From Marisa cornuarietis (taxonomy: Eukaryota > Mollusca > Gastropoda > Architaenioglossa > Ampullariidae): DNA of 64,000 nucleotides. The notes beneath the pieces are model-generated. The model ran no database searches, was not told the origin of the DNA, and saw only the letters and a list, made by a program, of their open reading frames with translations. Positions 1-14,650 of this stretch are shown here, piece after piece. The position numbers were made by a program, and so were the translations under genes. The first letter of the stretch is position 1. Every line of letters begins with the position of its first letter. Location: NCBI GenBank assembly GCA_004794655.1, contig SMMW01000518.1:820501-884500 (forward strand), read 5' to 3'.

Positions 1-3000
1 CAGGATAATAACAAAGAACTTTGCAGGGACATATCGTCCCCGTGTATTTGGTTAACATCCCTGTGATGATCTGCAAAGCTTAAGGTATTTAATAAAGGAT
101 TAGATCAAGTAGCTGATTAATAATAATTCGTCCCCTCTCACCGAGGAGAGTAGTGTAGCATCATCCATATATAGAGCCTTCCCCTTCAAAGTCTGTGTTA
201 GTATGAGAACTGGGGTTAAGCAAGGGACGACAGCGCAGCGCATTGTGATGAGAACTTACGTGATAAGCCGCAGTCGGGGGAAGGGCGCTGGACTGAAGAA
301 GTCCATCAGCGGTGACGAAAGTCAAACAGACTGATCAAGCTGGAGAAAGCCCGCGCCTGCCAAACAAGAGGTCCTGCGACTCTGACGACCTTGCGGTAAT
401 GAGGCGAGCGCTGGTCCCGCGTCATGCACTGAATCGCGCCGGCAGTAGTGTCCGAACATAACTCCTGTGGAGATGGTAACACTACGCTACTACCCCGCGC
501 ACACCCGTGTGTGTGTGTTCGTGTGTATAGGTGATGTCACTGACTGGCTCAGGGGGCTTGCGAATGTAGGGTACGTAGGTTAAAAAAAATAATAATAAAA
601 ATAAGAGAACCGCTGTTCGGTTGCTGTGAAACATCAGTCACTCGGCATATGCCCCCTTCTCTCGCTCATTTGCTTTGTTTCACTTTATATTAGTGTGTGT
701 GTGTGTGTTCATTTGTCCTTTCACCCATTAACACACACACACATATATATATAATGAAATGGAAAATAAACCCTTTAACAGGTTAATAAAGGAACACGCA
801 CGCACGCACGCACGCATGCACTCACACACAAGATAATATACCAAGGAAAACACACATACACACACAGAGGATCACCCTGCACAAGCACGCACGCTCACAA
901 TCACACGTACTCACACACAAAAAGAGAGAGGTCATTACGACACCGTCACCAGCATCACGTGGCTATCAAGATTAAACATTAATAAGGTGAGCATTCGGCA
1001 CACACGACCCTTCAATGATCAGGTTGCTGTCATCAGTAATCTGTGCGAGAGACATTGCCCCCAGTATCAGGATGAGAAGCGTCAACAGGAATAGTGGTTT
1101 TACGGTCCAGTACTTAAAAATTGTCTTGAAACTTTTACAGTGTAAAGCACTGCCAACATGCCGTAAAATATGCTGACTAGTCTGCGAGCTCGTATATCTA
1201 AATGCAAAAACGGTCTACTTCACAACCTTCCTTCGGTCGGTCTGTCTGTCTTTGATAGTCACTAAGTACACCCATTCGTGTGCATTAAACGTAATGATTG
1301 TAAAAGATAAACAACGAATAAAATTTTTTATTTTCTTTCAAATAAGCAGCGTAGGTACCACAGAGGCCGCAACTCTAATGTTTATTTGACATCAGATCGA
1401 GTATACTGATGTAAATGAAAGTAAACTCAGAAGTAGCAGAGTATTATGACGAGCAGCTGAGTGGTGGCAGAATATATCAGCGTACATATGAAAGTAACCG
1501 CAGAGGTTCTCTACCATGAGAAAAACTTGAAATTTAGTAGCTATCTCTTTTATTAAGGTATCAAAACCCTCCATGACTATCCCAGTACACGATGATAAAG
1601 TCGTCATTTTTTGGTCGCAGGTGATAGGAAACCAGCACCTCAGGCGCAAGGGGAAATCATTGTGCATGACTGCGCATGCGTAGTAATGTGCGCGAACTCA
1701 GAACAGAAATCGTTAGTATCTATCGCAGCTGCAAACAACGGTATTCGTTGGCCGCTTAGATAATGTGTGCCAAGGGCCTTTTTGTCGATGAAAGTCCCGC
1801 CCTGAATGAGAGCGCGCACGTGTCATGTGTTCATGAATGTCTGTCGATTTCTTGCGCAATATACATATTTGCAAGATATATATATATATATATACAAGAA
1901 ATATAGTACAAAACATGAGGACTCCTATTTGCTCCTTAAGAGAAATACTGTGTGATCTTGCACCAAAGACAAAGTTATATATTCCATGCTTTTTTCATTG
2001 CTGTGCAAGAGTTTCCACTGAGTTATGTTGATAGCCATCCCGCTTCTCCAAACTCACGCCAGGCATAAATGTTTTTTTTTTTTAATCTGATAGACTTTTG
2101 TCATTCCTTTTTCTCTGTGCTTATGTGCTTCCACACCTGCAACTTTTTATGTATAAATCTTTCTAATCGTAGTTAAGATATTATCATCCTGGTATGTCAA
2201 AGAGTTGGAAGATGTTATCGACTTCATGGCTGAGAGATACAGAAGGACGATAACTATTAAGAACAAGTCGATCAAATAGGAAGCTCCGTATCTCGTGTCT
2301 CGAGCAAAAACTGCTATGATTCAACATTTAACAAAACCGAAGTTCTAGAGACCTTTAGTGATCGTGTCTTGGCAGTTAAACAAAAGTTCAGAAATGTGAA
2401 GGCTGCTTACTAAGTTGTCTGGAAGTATTCGTCCTTTAAGGGTTTCCGACAAGCAAAAGCACTGCAGGAGTTGACTGAGAAAAGAGGGTCGGACTTTCTC
2501 AAGAAGTGGTAACAGTCAACAAAATTTACAGTTTCTGGAAATACACGAGCTCATATTTCGCATCTCCTAATGAGAATAAAGCGTCACTGAAAGTGATAAA
2601 AAAACAGATGTAAACAGGAGTAGTGTGATGCCTTATACAAATGAATAGCGATGATTATGCAAGAACCTCAGTAAGCTACAAGAGGAAAAGTTAAATCTGT
2701 TTTATTAGCAGAGTAATCATTAGGTCTTCAAAGATACAGTTACACGTAAATAATCCTTAAATAAATATCAGTAGCATGATAAATCTGCTATATCAGAGTT
2801 TGTTTTTTCTGAAGCATACATTTTGTGAGATCGTTATCAGATGGTGAAACAAGAGAGAGAGAGAGAGAGAAAGAAAAGGAATGAACGATTGATTGATCGA
2901 ACAAACGAACCTTATTGCTTAGGCCGTCAGCCCATTTAAAGGGGTAAGTGGTTTGATAGGTACATAAATAGATAAACTCTTTAGTCATGAATAGCATAAA

Positions 3001-3990
3001 AACTCTAGTAAATACATATACAATCTGACAATGTAAAGGATATATATATATATATTGGTAGAGATAGCTGTATCAGCAAGAGAGGCAAAAAAGCTTACAC
3101 TTAATATATATTAATCAGATCCCCTTGTGCATCAGCTTCCTGTTAGATCTTCAGCACGCGCAGCGCATTGACTAAATAATCTGCACCGTTGAACACGAGC
3201 AGCTTAACGCGGAAGATTGTAATGGGGTGGTCCCGATGGGTGGTTAGAGGAAGGAGGGAGAGCCGAGGCCTGACAAGCGAGTTGTCAGGAGTGGTTGTGT
3301 AAAGTAGGTCAGTACTGCCAATATCAGCTGCCGGTTGAGAGGTGGGTCAATGAACTCCTTGCGCATTCTTAAAGAGGAGCGTCAAAAGTACGACTACTTT
3401 TATGCAATACTTTACTGCCTCCTTTGTGCACGTACGACGGGTAAAGAGATTAAGTACTGTTAATTCTTACACCGAACGAAATTGTCACTGACACTAAAGA
3501 GACTAATACCGAAAAATACTACTAACCAATCAGTCAAATATTAGAGCTAGATACAAATCCTAGCGAAAATACAGTGTGATGAAACAGTATTACATACTTC
3601 ATATGCAGCATATGAGCTAAGGAAAAACATAGCATTTTAAGATTTTACGTCTTGATTTTGCATACTCCATAGTTTACATTTTCATCAGAGTAGTCGTTTT
3701 ATTTTAAACAATATTACGTCGCTTTAGATAAAGATAATCAGATCATACTACCAAAATGTAATTGACTGGACAAGATTAGTCGAAAAGTCTCAGGCACACT
3801 GTTCCTTCTCTCCATGTGGCATCGGTTTACAGGGCTGGCTGCCTTGCTGTAATATAGCCTTAGTTGCTGGCTCGACGTAAAACACCAATTTCCTCCTCCT
3901 CCTGGAAAAGTTCTGGGACACATTGATGATTCAATGGTTGATTCGATATATAAAAAGAAGGATGCAAGGCTTAAAGCCAAGAAATGTTAA

Positions 3991-3992
<2 letters not shown>
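1..3992. other. No supported gene; simple repeats
   Basis: Holds scattered CA/TG, (ACGC)n near 797-823, TA runs near 1875-1893 and 3040-3054, a GA run near 2850-2872 and the possible decayed frame at 2.2-2.5 kb. Nothing else is recognised. Confidence 0.5.
2190..2515 (+). pseudogene. Possible decayed coding sequence of unknown family
   Basis: One frame from about 2285 gives SSVSRVSSKNCYDSTFNK, TEVLETFSDRVLAVKQKFRN, VKAAY, a stop, then VVWKYSSFKGFRQAKALQEL and TEKRGSDFLKKW before another stop. The composition is protein-like, but I do not recognise a family. It may be a transposon relic or chance. Confidence 0.25.

Positions 3993-4045
<53 letters not shown>
3993..4045 (+). repeat. (TG)n microsatellite
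   Basis: Uninterrupted TG dinucleotides directly upstream of the RTE-like fragment. Confidence 0.95.
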
Positions 4046-4046
<1 letters not shown>

Positions 4047-4082
4047 AACCAGAGTTAGGTGAGAAGTAATATTTTTTTCAGT

Positions 4083-4536
4083 CTCGTTAAAGTTGGATGC
4101 GACACGTGGACTCTGCTCGCCAAAACGGAAAGGAGAATCCAGGCAGTCGAGAACAGGTGCCTGAGGAGGCTGCTCCGGATCTCATACAAAAAAACACAAA
4201 ACCAACGACTTTGTAAGAAACAAGATGGCCACACTCGTAGGACACCAGGAACCTCTACTATCAACAGTCAAGCGACGTAACCTGGTCTTCTTTGGCCATG
4301 TGACCCGGCACGACACCTTGTCGAAGACTATCCTTCAAGGCACCTTGGAGGGTGGCCGACGCCGAGGTGGTCAGAGGAAGAACTGGGTTACGAACGTCAA
4401 AGACTGGACTGGTCGTTCTACAGGACCTGCTGACTATCGCCCACAATAGGCAAGAATGGCGGGCCCTGTCAGCTGCCGCGTCTATCCATGTGCTCCCTCC
4501 AACGCCAGGTCCTAGGCAAGGGACGACTGACTGACT
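4083..4536 (+). mobile_element. 3' fragment of an RTE-like non-LTR retrotransposon
   Basis: Across three frames the segment reads GCDTWTLLAKTERRIQAVEN, RCLRRLLRISY, MATLVGHQEPLLSTVKRRNL, FFGHVTRHDTLSKTILQGTL, EGGRRRGGQRKNWVTNVKDW, then DLLTIAHNRQEWRALSAAAS and GPRQGTTD. This is the C-terminal tail downstream of the RT domain of RTE-like elements. Frameshifts lie in the A-run near 4190 and near 4410. The copy ends in a short (TGAC)n tail around 4522-4536. A 53-bp (TG)n repeat sits just upstream of the truncation point. Confidence 0.78.
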
Positions 4537-7048
<2,512 letters not shown>

Positions 7049-7439
7049 CCATTAGGGAATGTCGTTCTATAACTCATCTTCGTTATTTTTAATCTTCATC
7101 ATCATAATTTTTGTTCTTAAGCTCGATATTTTCATTATATCACTGCGACTTTACGCGTAAGGCCCTAATTAGTGTTTGGTTAAGTTTAAAATCTGGATCA
7201 CTGTACACTTGACATCGGTCCATATTTTGACTGTAGACGCATTGGTAACGGATACCGCACAGCATGCAAGTAGTCAAGTATCGCTGACATGCTTCATGGG
7301 TACTCTGAATAATTTTCCCTTATTACTGTCATTACTAAAAGCCTTTTAATACTTATAAGAAAGGTTTTTCTCTTTAACTGCTGTTGTCCTCCGCATTCCA
7401 CCTTTGTATCTTCAACACTCTTCGCTTTTCTATGTTTCG

Positions 7440-7995
7440 CCTTTGTTTGGCTAACGGTGTTGCCCTACTATCATACAGAATCACTGGACTGCAAAACAAG
7501 TTGCATACTCTTTATCAGTCCTCAAAATCTTTAAACTTTGCTGTTAATCTAAATAAATGAGATGTGTTAATTTTTCGGAATGGCGTATTTATATCTTGTA
7601 AGGAAAATGGTACATGTAGCAATTTTAAAAATTGTGAATGCATATAATTAGGTATAGTATTCTCCACAAGGTGTATTTTCACACGCATTAGAAGAAGTAG
7701 CTTAACCGGAAATGAAAGAAGTTTTAGGTATTTTGAAACTTTGTATGATACATTGGTGATACTTAACCCAACATTTTTTCAAATTCTTTGATGCTCAGAT
7801 TTAGCCGATACTTTTATATGGCCCTGAAATATGGGGTCTTTGTGCCAATAATGATATCATTAATTAGTTGCTATGAAAAGATTTTTAGGAGTCACAAAAA
7901 GATCGCCTATCTTGCTGTCTTGGTACAGCTGAAACAACACTTTCTCCTTGTATAACTATGCCCAATACAATGTATATATGAATCTTAAGTATTTC
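7440..7995 (+). mobile_element. Second, more decayed copy of the family 2 reverse transcriptase
   Basis: The plus-strand translation gives NGVALLSYRITGLQNKLHTL, YQSSKSLNFAVNLNK then a stop, DVLIFRNG, LGIVFSTRCIFT, and after frameshifts a block like MKRFLGVTKRSP. These align block for block with the minus-strand copy at 16.1-17.3 kb. The position of the catalytic Asp-Asp reads Asn-Gly, so the RT core is dead. Many stops are present. Homology fades after about 7995. Confidence 0.65.
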
Positions 7996-9680
7996 ATCCT
8001 TAAAAATATTTTAAGCGCCCTTTCCTTTTTCATTAACACTTCTGATGTAATGTTAATTACACAGCTTATTGGATCCTTCATTTACAAGGTAATAGAAATA
8101 AGCAAAAGGAATACGTTAAAGATGCACTCACGGATTCATTCAGACATTTGCACGTTCTTTTGATCACGTGGTGGGATTCTAACTATTTAAGGGTGGACTC
8201 ATTGATCGGTTTGTTAGCACATATTTCATAAGCCAATGCCTGGTAGATAAAAGCGGATGATACAAGTGGATCGCTCTCTTTTTACCTACATGCTTCATAG
8301 AGACAAAGATGGAGCGAGGGAAGGCACGCGCGTTTAGGGGAGTTCAGAGGTGAGCACGAGGGACGACTTCTTGAAGTAAGATGTAGGTTGTAGATGCAGT
8401 GTTTTAGGTTAAGTTTAAGGAGTAGACGTCTGTGTTTAATTGTTGTAGTAGGACTAATAAAGTAGTGTTGTAGATTATGATTTATGCTTTTGTAACCGAT
8501 TGGTGGGTTTATGGTGTGTCAGCAAACATTCTCCTACATATTCAAGCAGAGCCAGGAAATAGTTGGCAAATATACGACCCTATAATGAACGGCGCCCCTC
8601 TGCACTCTGTTATTTATTTACTGCTGTCTCATCTCCTATCCACACTCTGTCCTATGTAACAGAGCCACGTCCCCACCGATATATCGTGTATGGATGACCG
8701 ATTACGCCGGATAGTGGGTACCTAGTTAAACTCTTTTCTTATCCTCTCTGTCTTTCTTCTTTCCTTCTATTCTGTAGCGGAAGTACGGTTTCGAGCGGCT
8801 TCCGGATATTATGGGCGTGGGTATACTGTGGAGACTAATCCCAGTGCTCAAAACACAAGGTCAGACTACACCTGTCTCATGCAGGTTCTGTCTAATGATC
8901 TATTTATTTCCTATTCATAAAAAGGCACACTTGATGTTTCAAATTTACAACCAAAAAATAAAACTCGCACGCAGAATCAAATAATTGTGGCCCCCGTTAA
9001 GCTAATTCAGAATTGTATAATAAAGTTCAAGTTGCACGCTCCCAAATTGTGCAAAACGAAAGGCCACTTAGTATAATTTCGCCAATACACTTACACAGTT
9101 ACAGAGTTTATTTCTTTGGAGAACTGGCCGGAACTGGAGAACAGAAAAATTTGTTTGTGAACAAGTACTCACGGTGTCTTGCAGCCGTCGAATACCGAAG
9201 CACGAGGCTTTACTCACTGTTTGGAAGCAGCTGCTGCCAGTCCAAAACACTTTGATGCCGTCGCTGGGTATTCGACACCTTGAAAGCGCCGCCTCTTTAG
9301 GTAGGCGTAGTTATTAAGTATTTGTCTTCTCTGGGGAGATGGGTAACCTATGCACAAATCACAGCGCCGACTGTCTGGCCAGCATTGTACCCGACGAAGC
9401 TGGCACCTCTGTAAAAGACCTCGTCTCTTACTATCCACAAAAATTAACTGTACCTATTTAACAAGTTACAATAGATTAACAGATAAATAGGTGTCTGTTT
9501 ATACAAACAGCGAACAAGACAATACAAATTTCAAAGGATTTCCGGAAGATTCAAACTGCAGAAAGACAAAAAAAACCTGTTACCAAACGTGCTCGTAAAT
9601 GACAGCTTCACTCCCCACACGTATTTCGTCTTCGCAGCTGCTGTGTCTCGATAGGACGTGAAGAGCTAGCTGGCGTCGGG

Positions 9681-9720
9681 TATTTATACATCCCAACTAC
9701 CCCATCTAGAACCTTCTAAA
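9681..9720 (-). promoter_or_regulatory. Heat-shock-type promoter candidate
   Basis: On the minus strand GTATAAATAC (9681-9690) is a good TATA box, and 19-28 bp upstream the sequence AGAAGGTTCT (9709-9718) has two perfect inverted nGAAn units, as in a heat-shock element. Possible donors (gtgagtaaag, gtgagtactt) lie downstream near 9210 and 9165, but no convincing coding exon is seen. Confidence 0.3.
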
Positions 9721-10784
9721 ATATATTTTTAAAAGTGTTAACACTTAAACTTCCAAACTAGCTTGTTCAGCACGTGTTGCTTTGCCTGTCTGCAACGTCC
9801 TGATGCAGCGACACAACGTTCGCAACAAACATTCTCTCCCCTGACTCGACACTATAGTAACATTAAGGGATACCCGTATTTTATATAGAAATGTTAAATT
9901 AAGCAAGTTGATTACGCTATGAATGGAGATTATTAATATTAATGTTTGTACAAGTGTATAAGCATGATTGCATGTCTGTGTACCTGTACATGTATATGAT
10001 TGTACGGTGAATAATAGTTTATGCACACCTGTCTTTATACAGTGTGTATACATGCATGAGTGAAAGTCTAGTGGTGAGCATAATTATTTTATCCATTATA
10101 AATTGTGTATTATCATATTGTACCCATTATGAAATTTGGCCAGATGCCTGAATAATGAAAAGAAATCGTATCTTCGTTTCACCTGACCTTTATCTCTCTC
10201 TGTCTTGCTCTTGTTCGATTGCAGCCTAGTCTACTGGGCTGACCAGCTTATATTTCAAGCTTTTTACACAGGTAATATAGAAGAACTTTATAGCTGCGGT
10301 TGATGACCTTTGAAAATGGTAAAGATAATTCTTTATCTTTGGCTCATTTGAGTTTCTTGGCAAGAGAAAATTGCAAAATGTTTGAAATCAACAGTCTCCA
10401 GTTTTTGCGGAGGAGGAAAACAGATGAAAATCGATACCTGCCAGAAGACGCTTTTTGTGAAATTCTAGGAAAATGCTTTCAGGTAACTCTTTGATAGACC
10501 AGTTTCAGCCCAGGGTTGGTGCAGTTGCTGACGTCGTAAATTTAAATCCTCGCGAGACTGTGAATGCAGTTTAGACAGCAAGGTCCGTATGAAAACATAA
10601 ACCTTCCAATATTGGCTAAAATAAATTGGCAGTAATACAGGTAGCTTTAAGTAAACAAAATAATAATCGCAGATGTTAACGCCAGCACAGGTTTGTCCGG
10701 TCTAATGACGATACATTTTCATCATTATTCTCCCACCTTCCTCTTCCTCGTGCGTCATCCAGGATGAATTTGTTTTGTTATTAC

Positions 10785-10859
<75 letters not shown>
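10785..10859 (+). repeat. (TGA)n microsatellite
   Basis: About 25 perfect trinucleotide units shortly before the mariner element. Confidence 0.95.
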
Positions 10860-10860
<1 letters not shown>

Positions 10861-10932
10861 TCACCGGCACTTCTACCTGCACTACCTTTATCAGCATCAT
10901 AATTATACTTCTAAAAGCATTTTCCGACTATA

Positions 10933-10960
10933 CGAGGTGTGGTAGAAAAGTAATGAGACT
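10933..10960 (+). repeat. Left terminal inverted repeat of the mariner
   Basis: 28 bp matching the complement of 11877-11904 at 26 positions; preceded by TA. Confidence 0.9.
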
Positions 10961-11876
10961 AGCAACACTGCAAGGGATCTGGTAACTCTGCGCTGTTGGT
11001 AGATCGCTTGCACGTGTATCAGTCCCCTCCCATAGCTCAGTGCGAGTTTCAACTCCTTCCGTTAAATACGTGATTGTTGTGACTGCTGTTAGTGACGTTG
11101 TGTTGTGGTTGTGCGTCACGCAAACTGGACCAGCGCCATTCGGAGCCACGTTGTGCCATTACATTTTGTGTTAAGCTTGGAGAATCGGCAAGTGGGACGT
11201 TTGAAAAGTTAAAACAGGCCTATGGGGAACATTCTTTATCCCGAGCTAAAGTTTTTCGCTGACACAAATCATTTTTGAAAGACAGAGAACACGTTGAAGA
11301 TGAACACCGTTCAGGGAGGCCTTCAACTTCGAAAACCGTCGAAAACATCGAAAGTGCGAACACTCTTGTGAGATCAGACCGTCGTTTAACATTAAGAATG
11401 TTAAGCGAACAATTATATTTGAACAGATTTACCGTTCATCAAATTTTGACTGAACAGTTGCACATGCGAAAGGTCTCAGAAAAAAATCATTCGCGTGAGG
11501 CCAGACATTGCTGACAAATGGATGCTCCATCATGACAACGCCCCATGTCACACTGCCCTCTCCCTCACGGATTTTTCTACCTCAGAATGCATTCCTGTGG
11601 TTCCCCAACCCTTCTATTTACCTGACCTCAGCCCCTGTGACGTTTTCCTTTTTCCTAAACTGAAAAATGTCCACAAAGAACGTCATTTCGGGACTTTATA
11701 AAACATCCAAAAGAGTGTAACGGACATGCTGAAGACCATACCGGTTGAAGACTTCTAGCACTGCTACCAAAAGTGGGAACAACGTCTCCATCGGTGAGTA
11801 GCTGCCCAAGGGAACTATTTTGAGGGGGATAACATTGATGTTTGAAAAAAATAAAAACTTTGGTAAATAACAAATC

Positions 11877-11904
11877 AGTCTCAATACTTTTCTATCACAC
11901 CTCG
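11877..11904 (-). repeat. Right terminal inverted repeat of the mariner
   Basis: 28 bp complementary to 10933-10960 and followed by TA. Confidence 0.9.
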
Positions 11905-12086
11905 TAGATCCGTATAGGCCTCTAAACTTAGTTTAATCTAGAGTTTTTAATCACAATGTTTTAAGTTTGTTGTGTTAAACATCGAAACTCAATCGACTGA
12001 GCAAAGAACTATAATAAAGGCAGTGAAAAGACTGAAGCGGCCACTACTTCTCAGGATTCGTGTATCCTTTACAATTCTTATTATTA

Positions 12087-12640
12087 CAGTCGGACCTCGC
12101 TAAGTCGAACTCAAAGGGACCTCCAAAAAAATTTGACTAACGGAGTTTTCGAGCTAGGGTAAACGGCGTAATAGGCGCGAGCTAATCAAGACAATGTTTT
12201 TACCGGCTTAATTATTATAACCGTTTATTTTATTGTCGTTTTATACGTATACATGTTAGCTACATACCAGTACATGTATCTACAGTGTGTTCTATCGAAC
12301 AGTGCAATGAAACACCTTTAGAGAAAAAATTATGTTAACTATGTGGCGGCGATGTGCCAATGCATCTCGCTCGACAATCTCCTCAATCTCGTCGATGGAC
12401 CGAAACACATTTTCCTCAAGATCCGGTGTAGATTTCAAAAAATCTGCGCAGTAGCCTGCCTCGCTTCTTTTCGACTGGAGACAGGCTAAGTATCGACATT
12501 GTTGCCGTCTTCTTCCTCATCCCCACTCTCATTTTCCTTTTGCTCAATGACGGGATACTCACATTCCCTCAACCTCTTCTGATGGACGAATGGGGTCTCA
12601 CTATCTCGCAAGCACGCTCACAAGCACACAGGCACAGAAG
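12087..12640 (-). mobile_element. pogo/Tigger-like transposon end
   Basis: A terminus CAGTCGGACCTCGCTAAGTC follows a TA dinucleotide (12085-12086), and the CAGT(C)GGACCTC...GAAC pattern is typical of pogo-group ends. Minus-strand translation inside gives an acidic ENESGDEEEDGNNVD block, then FLKSTPDLEENVFRSIDEIE, resembling the acidic C-terminal part of pogo/TIGD transposases. The other terminus and the DDE core were not found, so only the 3' coding end and one terminus remain. Confidence 0.5.
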
Positions 12641-14149
12641 GCACTCGAACGCCCGATGCTAGCGATGCGCCCAATCGCTCTCTAGTGCACAAAAATGATG
12701 CATGCACAGGGGAACAGTACAAAATGCACGTTTACTAATGAGACCCGTACACACAATACCGTCCTATACATTAGCCATGAGTTTCTTGGCTCTTCTAAGC
12801 AACATCAACTATTCCACAATTTCCTGAAGGCTTTTTGAAGAAAAAGAAACTAAATATCTTAATAATAATAATAATAATAAGTTTTTTCTTTCTGGTTAAA
12901 AGCATTCTTGTTAAAAATGCTGAACCATGACACTTTTAATCTTATATAATAAAATAGTAAAAATAAATTAGATTGTCTGATATAAATGAATGCGTAATAT
13001 CATTATATTTATTTACTTAATATGTATCCCTTGTTTATTTAATGAACACTGATGTTACACTGTGATTCGATATCTAACAAGAAAGCCTTTAGAATTGTTA
13101 AGCAAGATCCATTTATAAACAAAAATACAAAATGGAATTCTTATAAATTTATTTGTAGAGACCGCGTGAATAACTCTTTGAACTATTTTGAGCAAATCAC
13201 CATAATAGTGATGTTTTTCTCTCAGTTCTCACCTCTTCACCTTTCCTTTTTTTACGTTCATTCGGCCATTGTTGAATCCGAAAATAGATAATAAAAGTCT
13301 GGAATTTTAGGTGAGGTATTGGACATTTTTAGGTGAACCAATTTCATATTTTGTGGCACTTTGTTTTGAGTTTTGATGTTTTTGAACAGCATATAGGCAC
13401 AGCGTGTTTTGCAACAGACTTCACTCGAGCGTGAACTCTTTTTCGCTGTGACAAAATAATGCTGGAATAGTTGTTGAAGACGTGTCTGCATCAGATTCCC
13501 TTTCCCTAGTCCGTAGCTACTAGTTCGGACGTCCCTAGTCGCTAGCTTAGTCGAGAGCAGTGCAACCGGTGTAAATGAAGGGACTAGCTAGTCTGGTACT
13601 AGGGGGCTTAGTCCGGACTGACAGGGGCCTAGCTACGCCCGAGCAATGCACTTGGCCCGTCTCGTAAAACACTCTTTTGTGAAACATTATTAATAAATCA
13701 CCTCGTCCCAGATCTACTACCACAGAAAACGCACACGTCGTCGGTTGATGTCTACGCAAGCATGCATGCGCTTGTGGTGGGTGTTATATAATAGTAATAA
13801 TAATAACAAGAATGAGTCTTTGACATAGCTTACTTCCCCGCTGAGCAGGGAGCTGTAAAAAAAAAAAACACTACGCAACAAACATATGAAAATGGAGGAA
13901 TGAGTGTGGGATTCTTGTGGTCTCAAATAATAAGAGATGAACAGAGATTAATATGTAATTTGTCCCGTGTCTTGTTTTTTCACTCTCATACTTGATTCCG
14001 GCTTCTGTCGTACGCACATTCATCTTTCCATTCTCAAGAAACAGTCAGTTTAAAACATTGCGTCTGGCCGTTTATCTTTCTTATGTCAATCTCAGCACAG
14101 TGATTCGAACATTGACAACAGTTTGAATGGAAAGGGATAGAAAACTTCA
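12641..14149. other. No supported gene
   Basis: Contains an AT-rich block near 12860-13060 with (AAT)n, the CTAG-rich cluster at 13.5 kb and an A-run near 13857-13868. Confidence 0.5.
13506..13632. repeat. CTAG-rich palindromic cluster
   Basis: Eight CTAG tetramers occur within 127 bp (starting at 13506, 13520, 13535, 13542, 13584, 13588, 13599 and 13629). They sit within short inverted motifs such as GGACTAGCTAGTC and TAGCTACTAG. It may be the end or a short copy of an unrecognised inverted-repeat element. Confidence 0.45.
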
Positions 14150-14650
14150 CAGTAGGGCCTGAGGAAAAAAAGGAACGTCTGCCTAATTTCTCCGTTCTAG
14201 TGCATGGCACGAAGAGGAGGACAGCACAAGGAGACAGAAAAGACCGACTCCAGTGGTAGGGCTCAAGTATTCTGGGGATAAGGCCGGGAAGACAACGGCG
14301 GCACAGGTGGGGATGTTGAAGCCAACGCGAGGTCAGAAAGATGGCCAGTGGAGCTGGCGGAGGAGGGGTGAAGCATAGCCTTCTTTTCGCCTTCGGTAGA
14401 CATTACGAGCGGCATTATTCCGAATCCTTTGAAGTTTGTTCAGTAAGCGGTCAAGGAGATCGACGAGTAGAGAGTTGCAGTAATCCAACCGGCACAGAAA
14501 GGCAGACGAGCTTTCAGGTGGCAGAAACTGACAGGAAGGGTCAGATGTGACTTATCCTGTAAAGCTGAAGGAAGAAGGACTTGCAGACTGCATTGATATG
14601 AGATTCAAGAGAAAATGATGTGTCAATAATAATATCAAGAGGAGTTTTTT
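14150..14650 (-). mobile_element. Decayed L2-like reverse transcriptase fragment
   Basis: Read on the minus strand in two or more frames, the segment gives FSLESHINAVCKS, YRISHIRPFLSVSATRKL, then CRLDYCNSLLVDLLDRLL, NKLQRIRNNAARNVYRRR and PLLRQLHW, and at its end a TRTEKLGRRSF-like block. These are consecutive blocks of the C-terminal part of L2-type ORF2. Frameshifts and a stop after LHWPSF show it is dead. It differs from the element at 34.5-36.8 kb and is a separate subfamily. The left boundary is near 14150; the right boundary is uncertain. Confidence 0.75.

Larger units (their letters stand above)
8000..10930. other. No supported gene
   Basis: Contains the heat-shock-type promoter candidate at 9.7 kb. 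An ATG-started frame at 10303-10494 runs into a donor-like TTTCAGgtaact near 10483 and could be a short exon, but I see no homology to support it. Confidence 0.45.
10933..11904 (+). mobile_element. Internally deleted mariner element with intact inverted repeats
   Basis: The ends are 28-bp inverted repeats starting CGAGGTGTGGTAGAAAAGTA at 10933-10960 and its complement at 11877-11904, with two mismatches, flanked by a TA duplication (10931-10932 and 11905-11906). Inside, the frame reads TFEKLKQAYGEHSLSRAKVF, a TGA where Trp is expected (11260-11262), then DREHVEDEHRSGRPSTSKTV and RFTVHQILTEQLHMRKV. It then jumps to RPDIADKWMLHHDNAPCHTA and PDLSPCDVFLFPKLKNV. The middle, with the first catalytic Asp, is deleted, while the second (HHDNAP) and third (SPCD) remain. 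A frameshift follows HFGTL, and two stops lie in the tail. At 972 bp it is about 0.3-0.4 kb short of a typical mariner. It is non-autonomous but has ends that could be mobilised. Confidence 0.88.

Noticed and set aside
160..235. Possible RT motif B fragment (MRTGVKQG)
   Set aside because: Only eight residues match the usual RTGVKQG motif, with no supporting sequence on either side.
10303..10494. ATG-started frame ending at a donor-like TTTCAGgtaact
   Set aside because: Could be an exon, but there is no acceptor-supported partner, no homology I recognise and no second exon.
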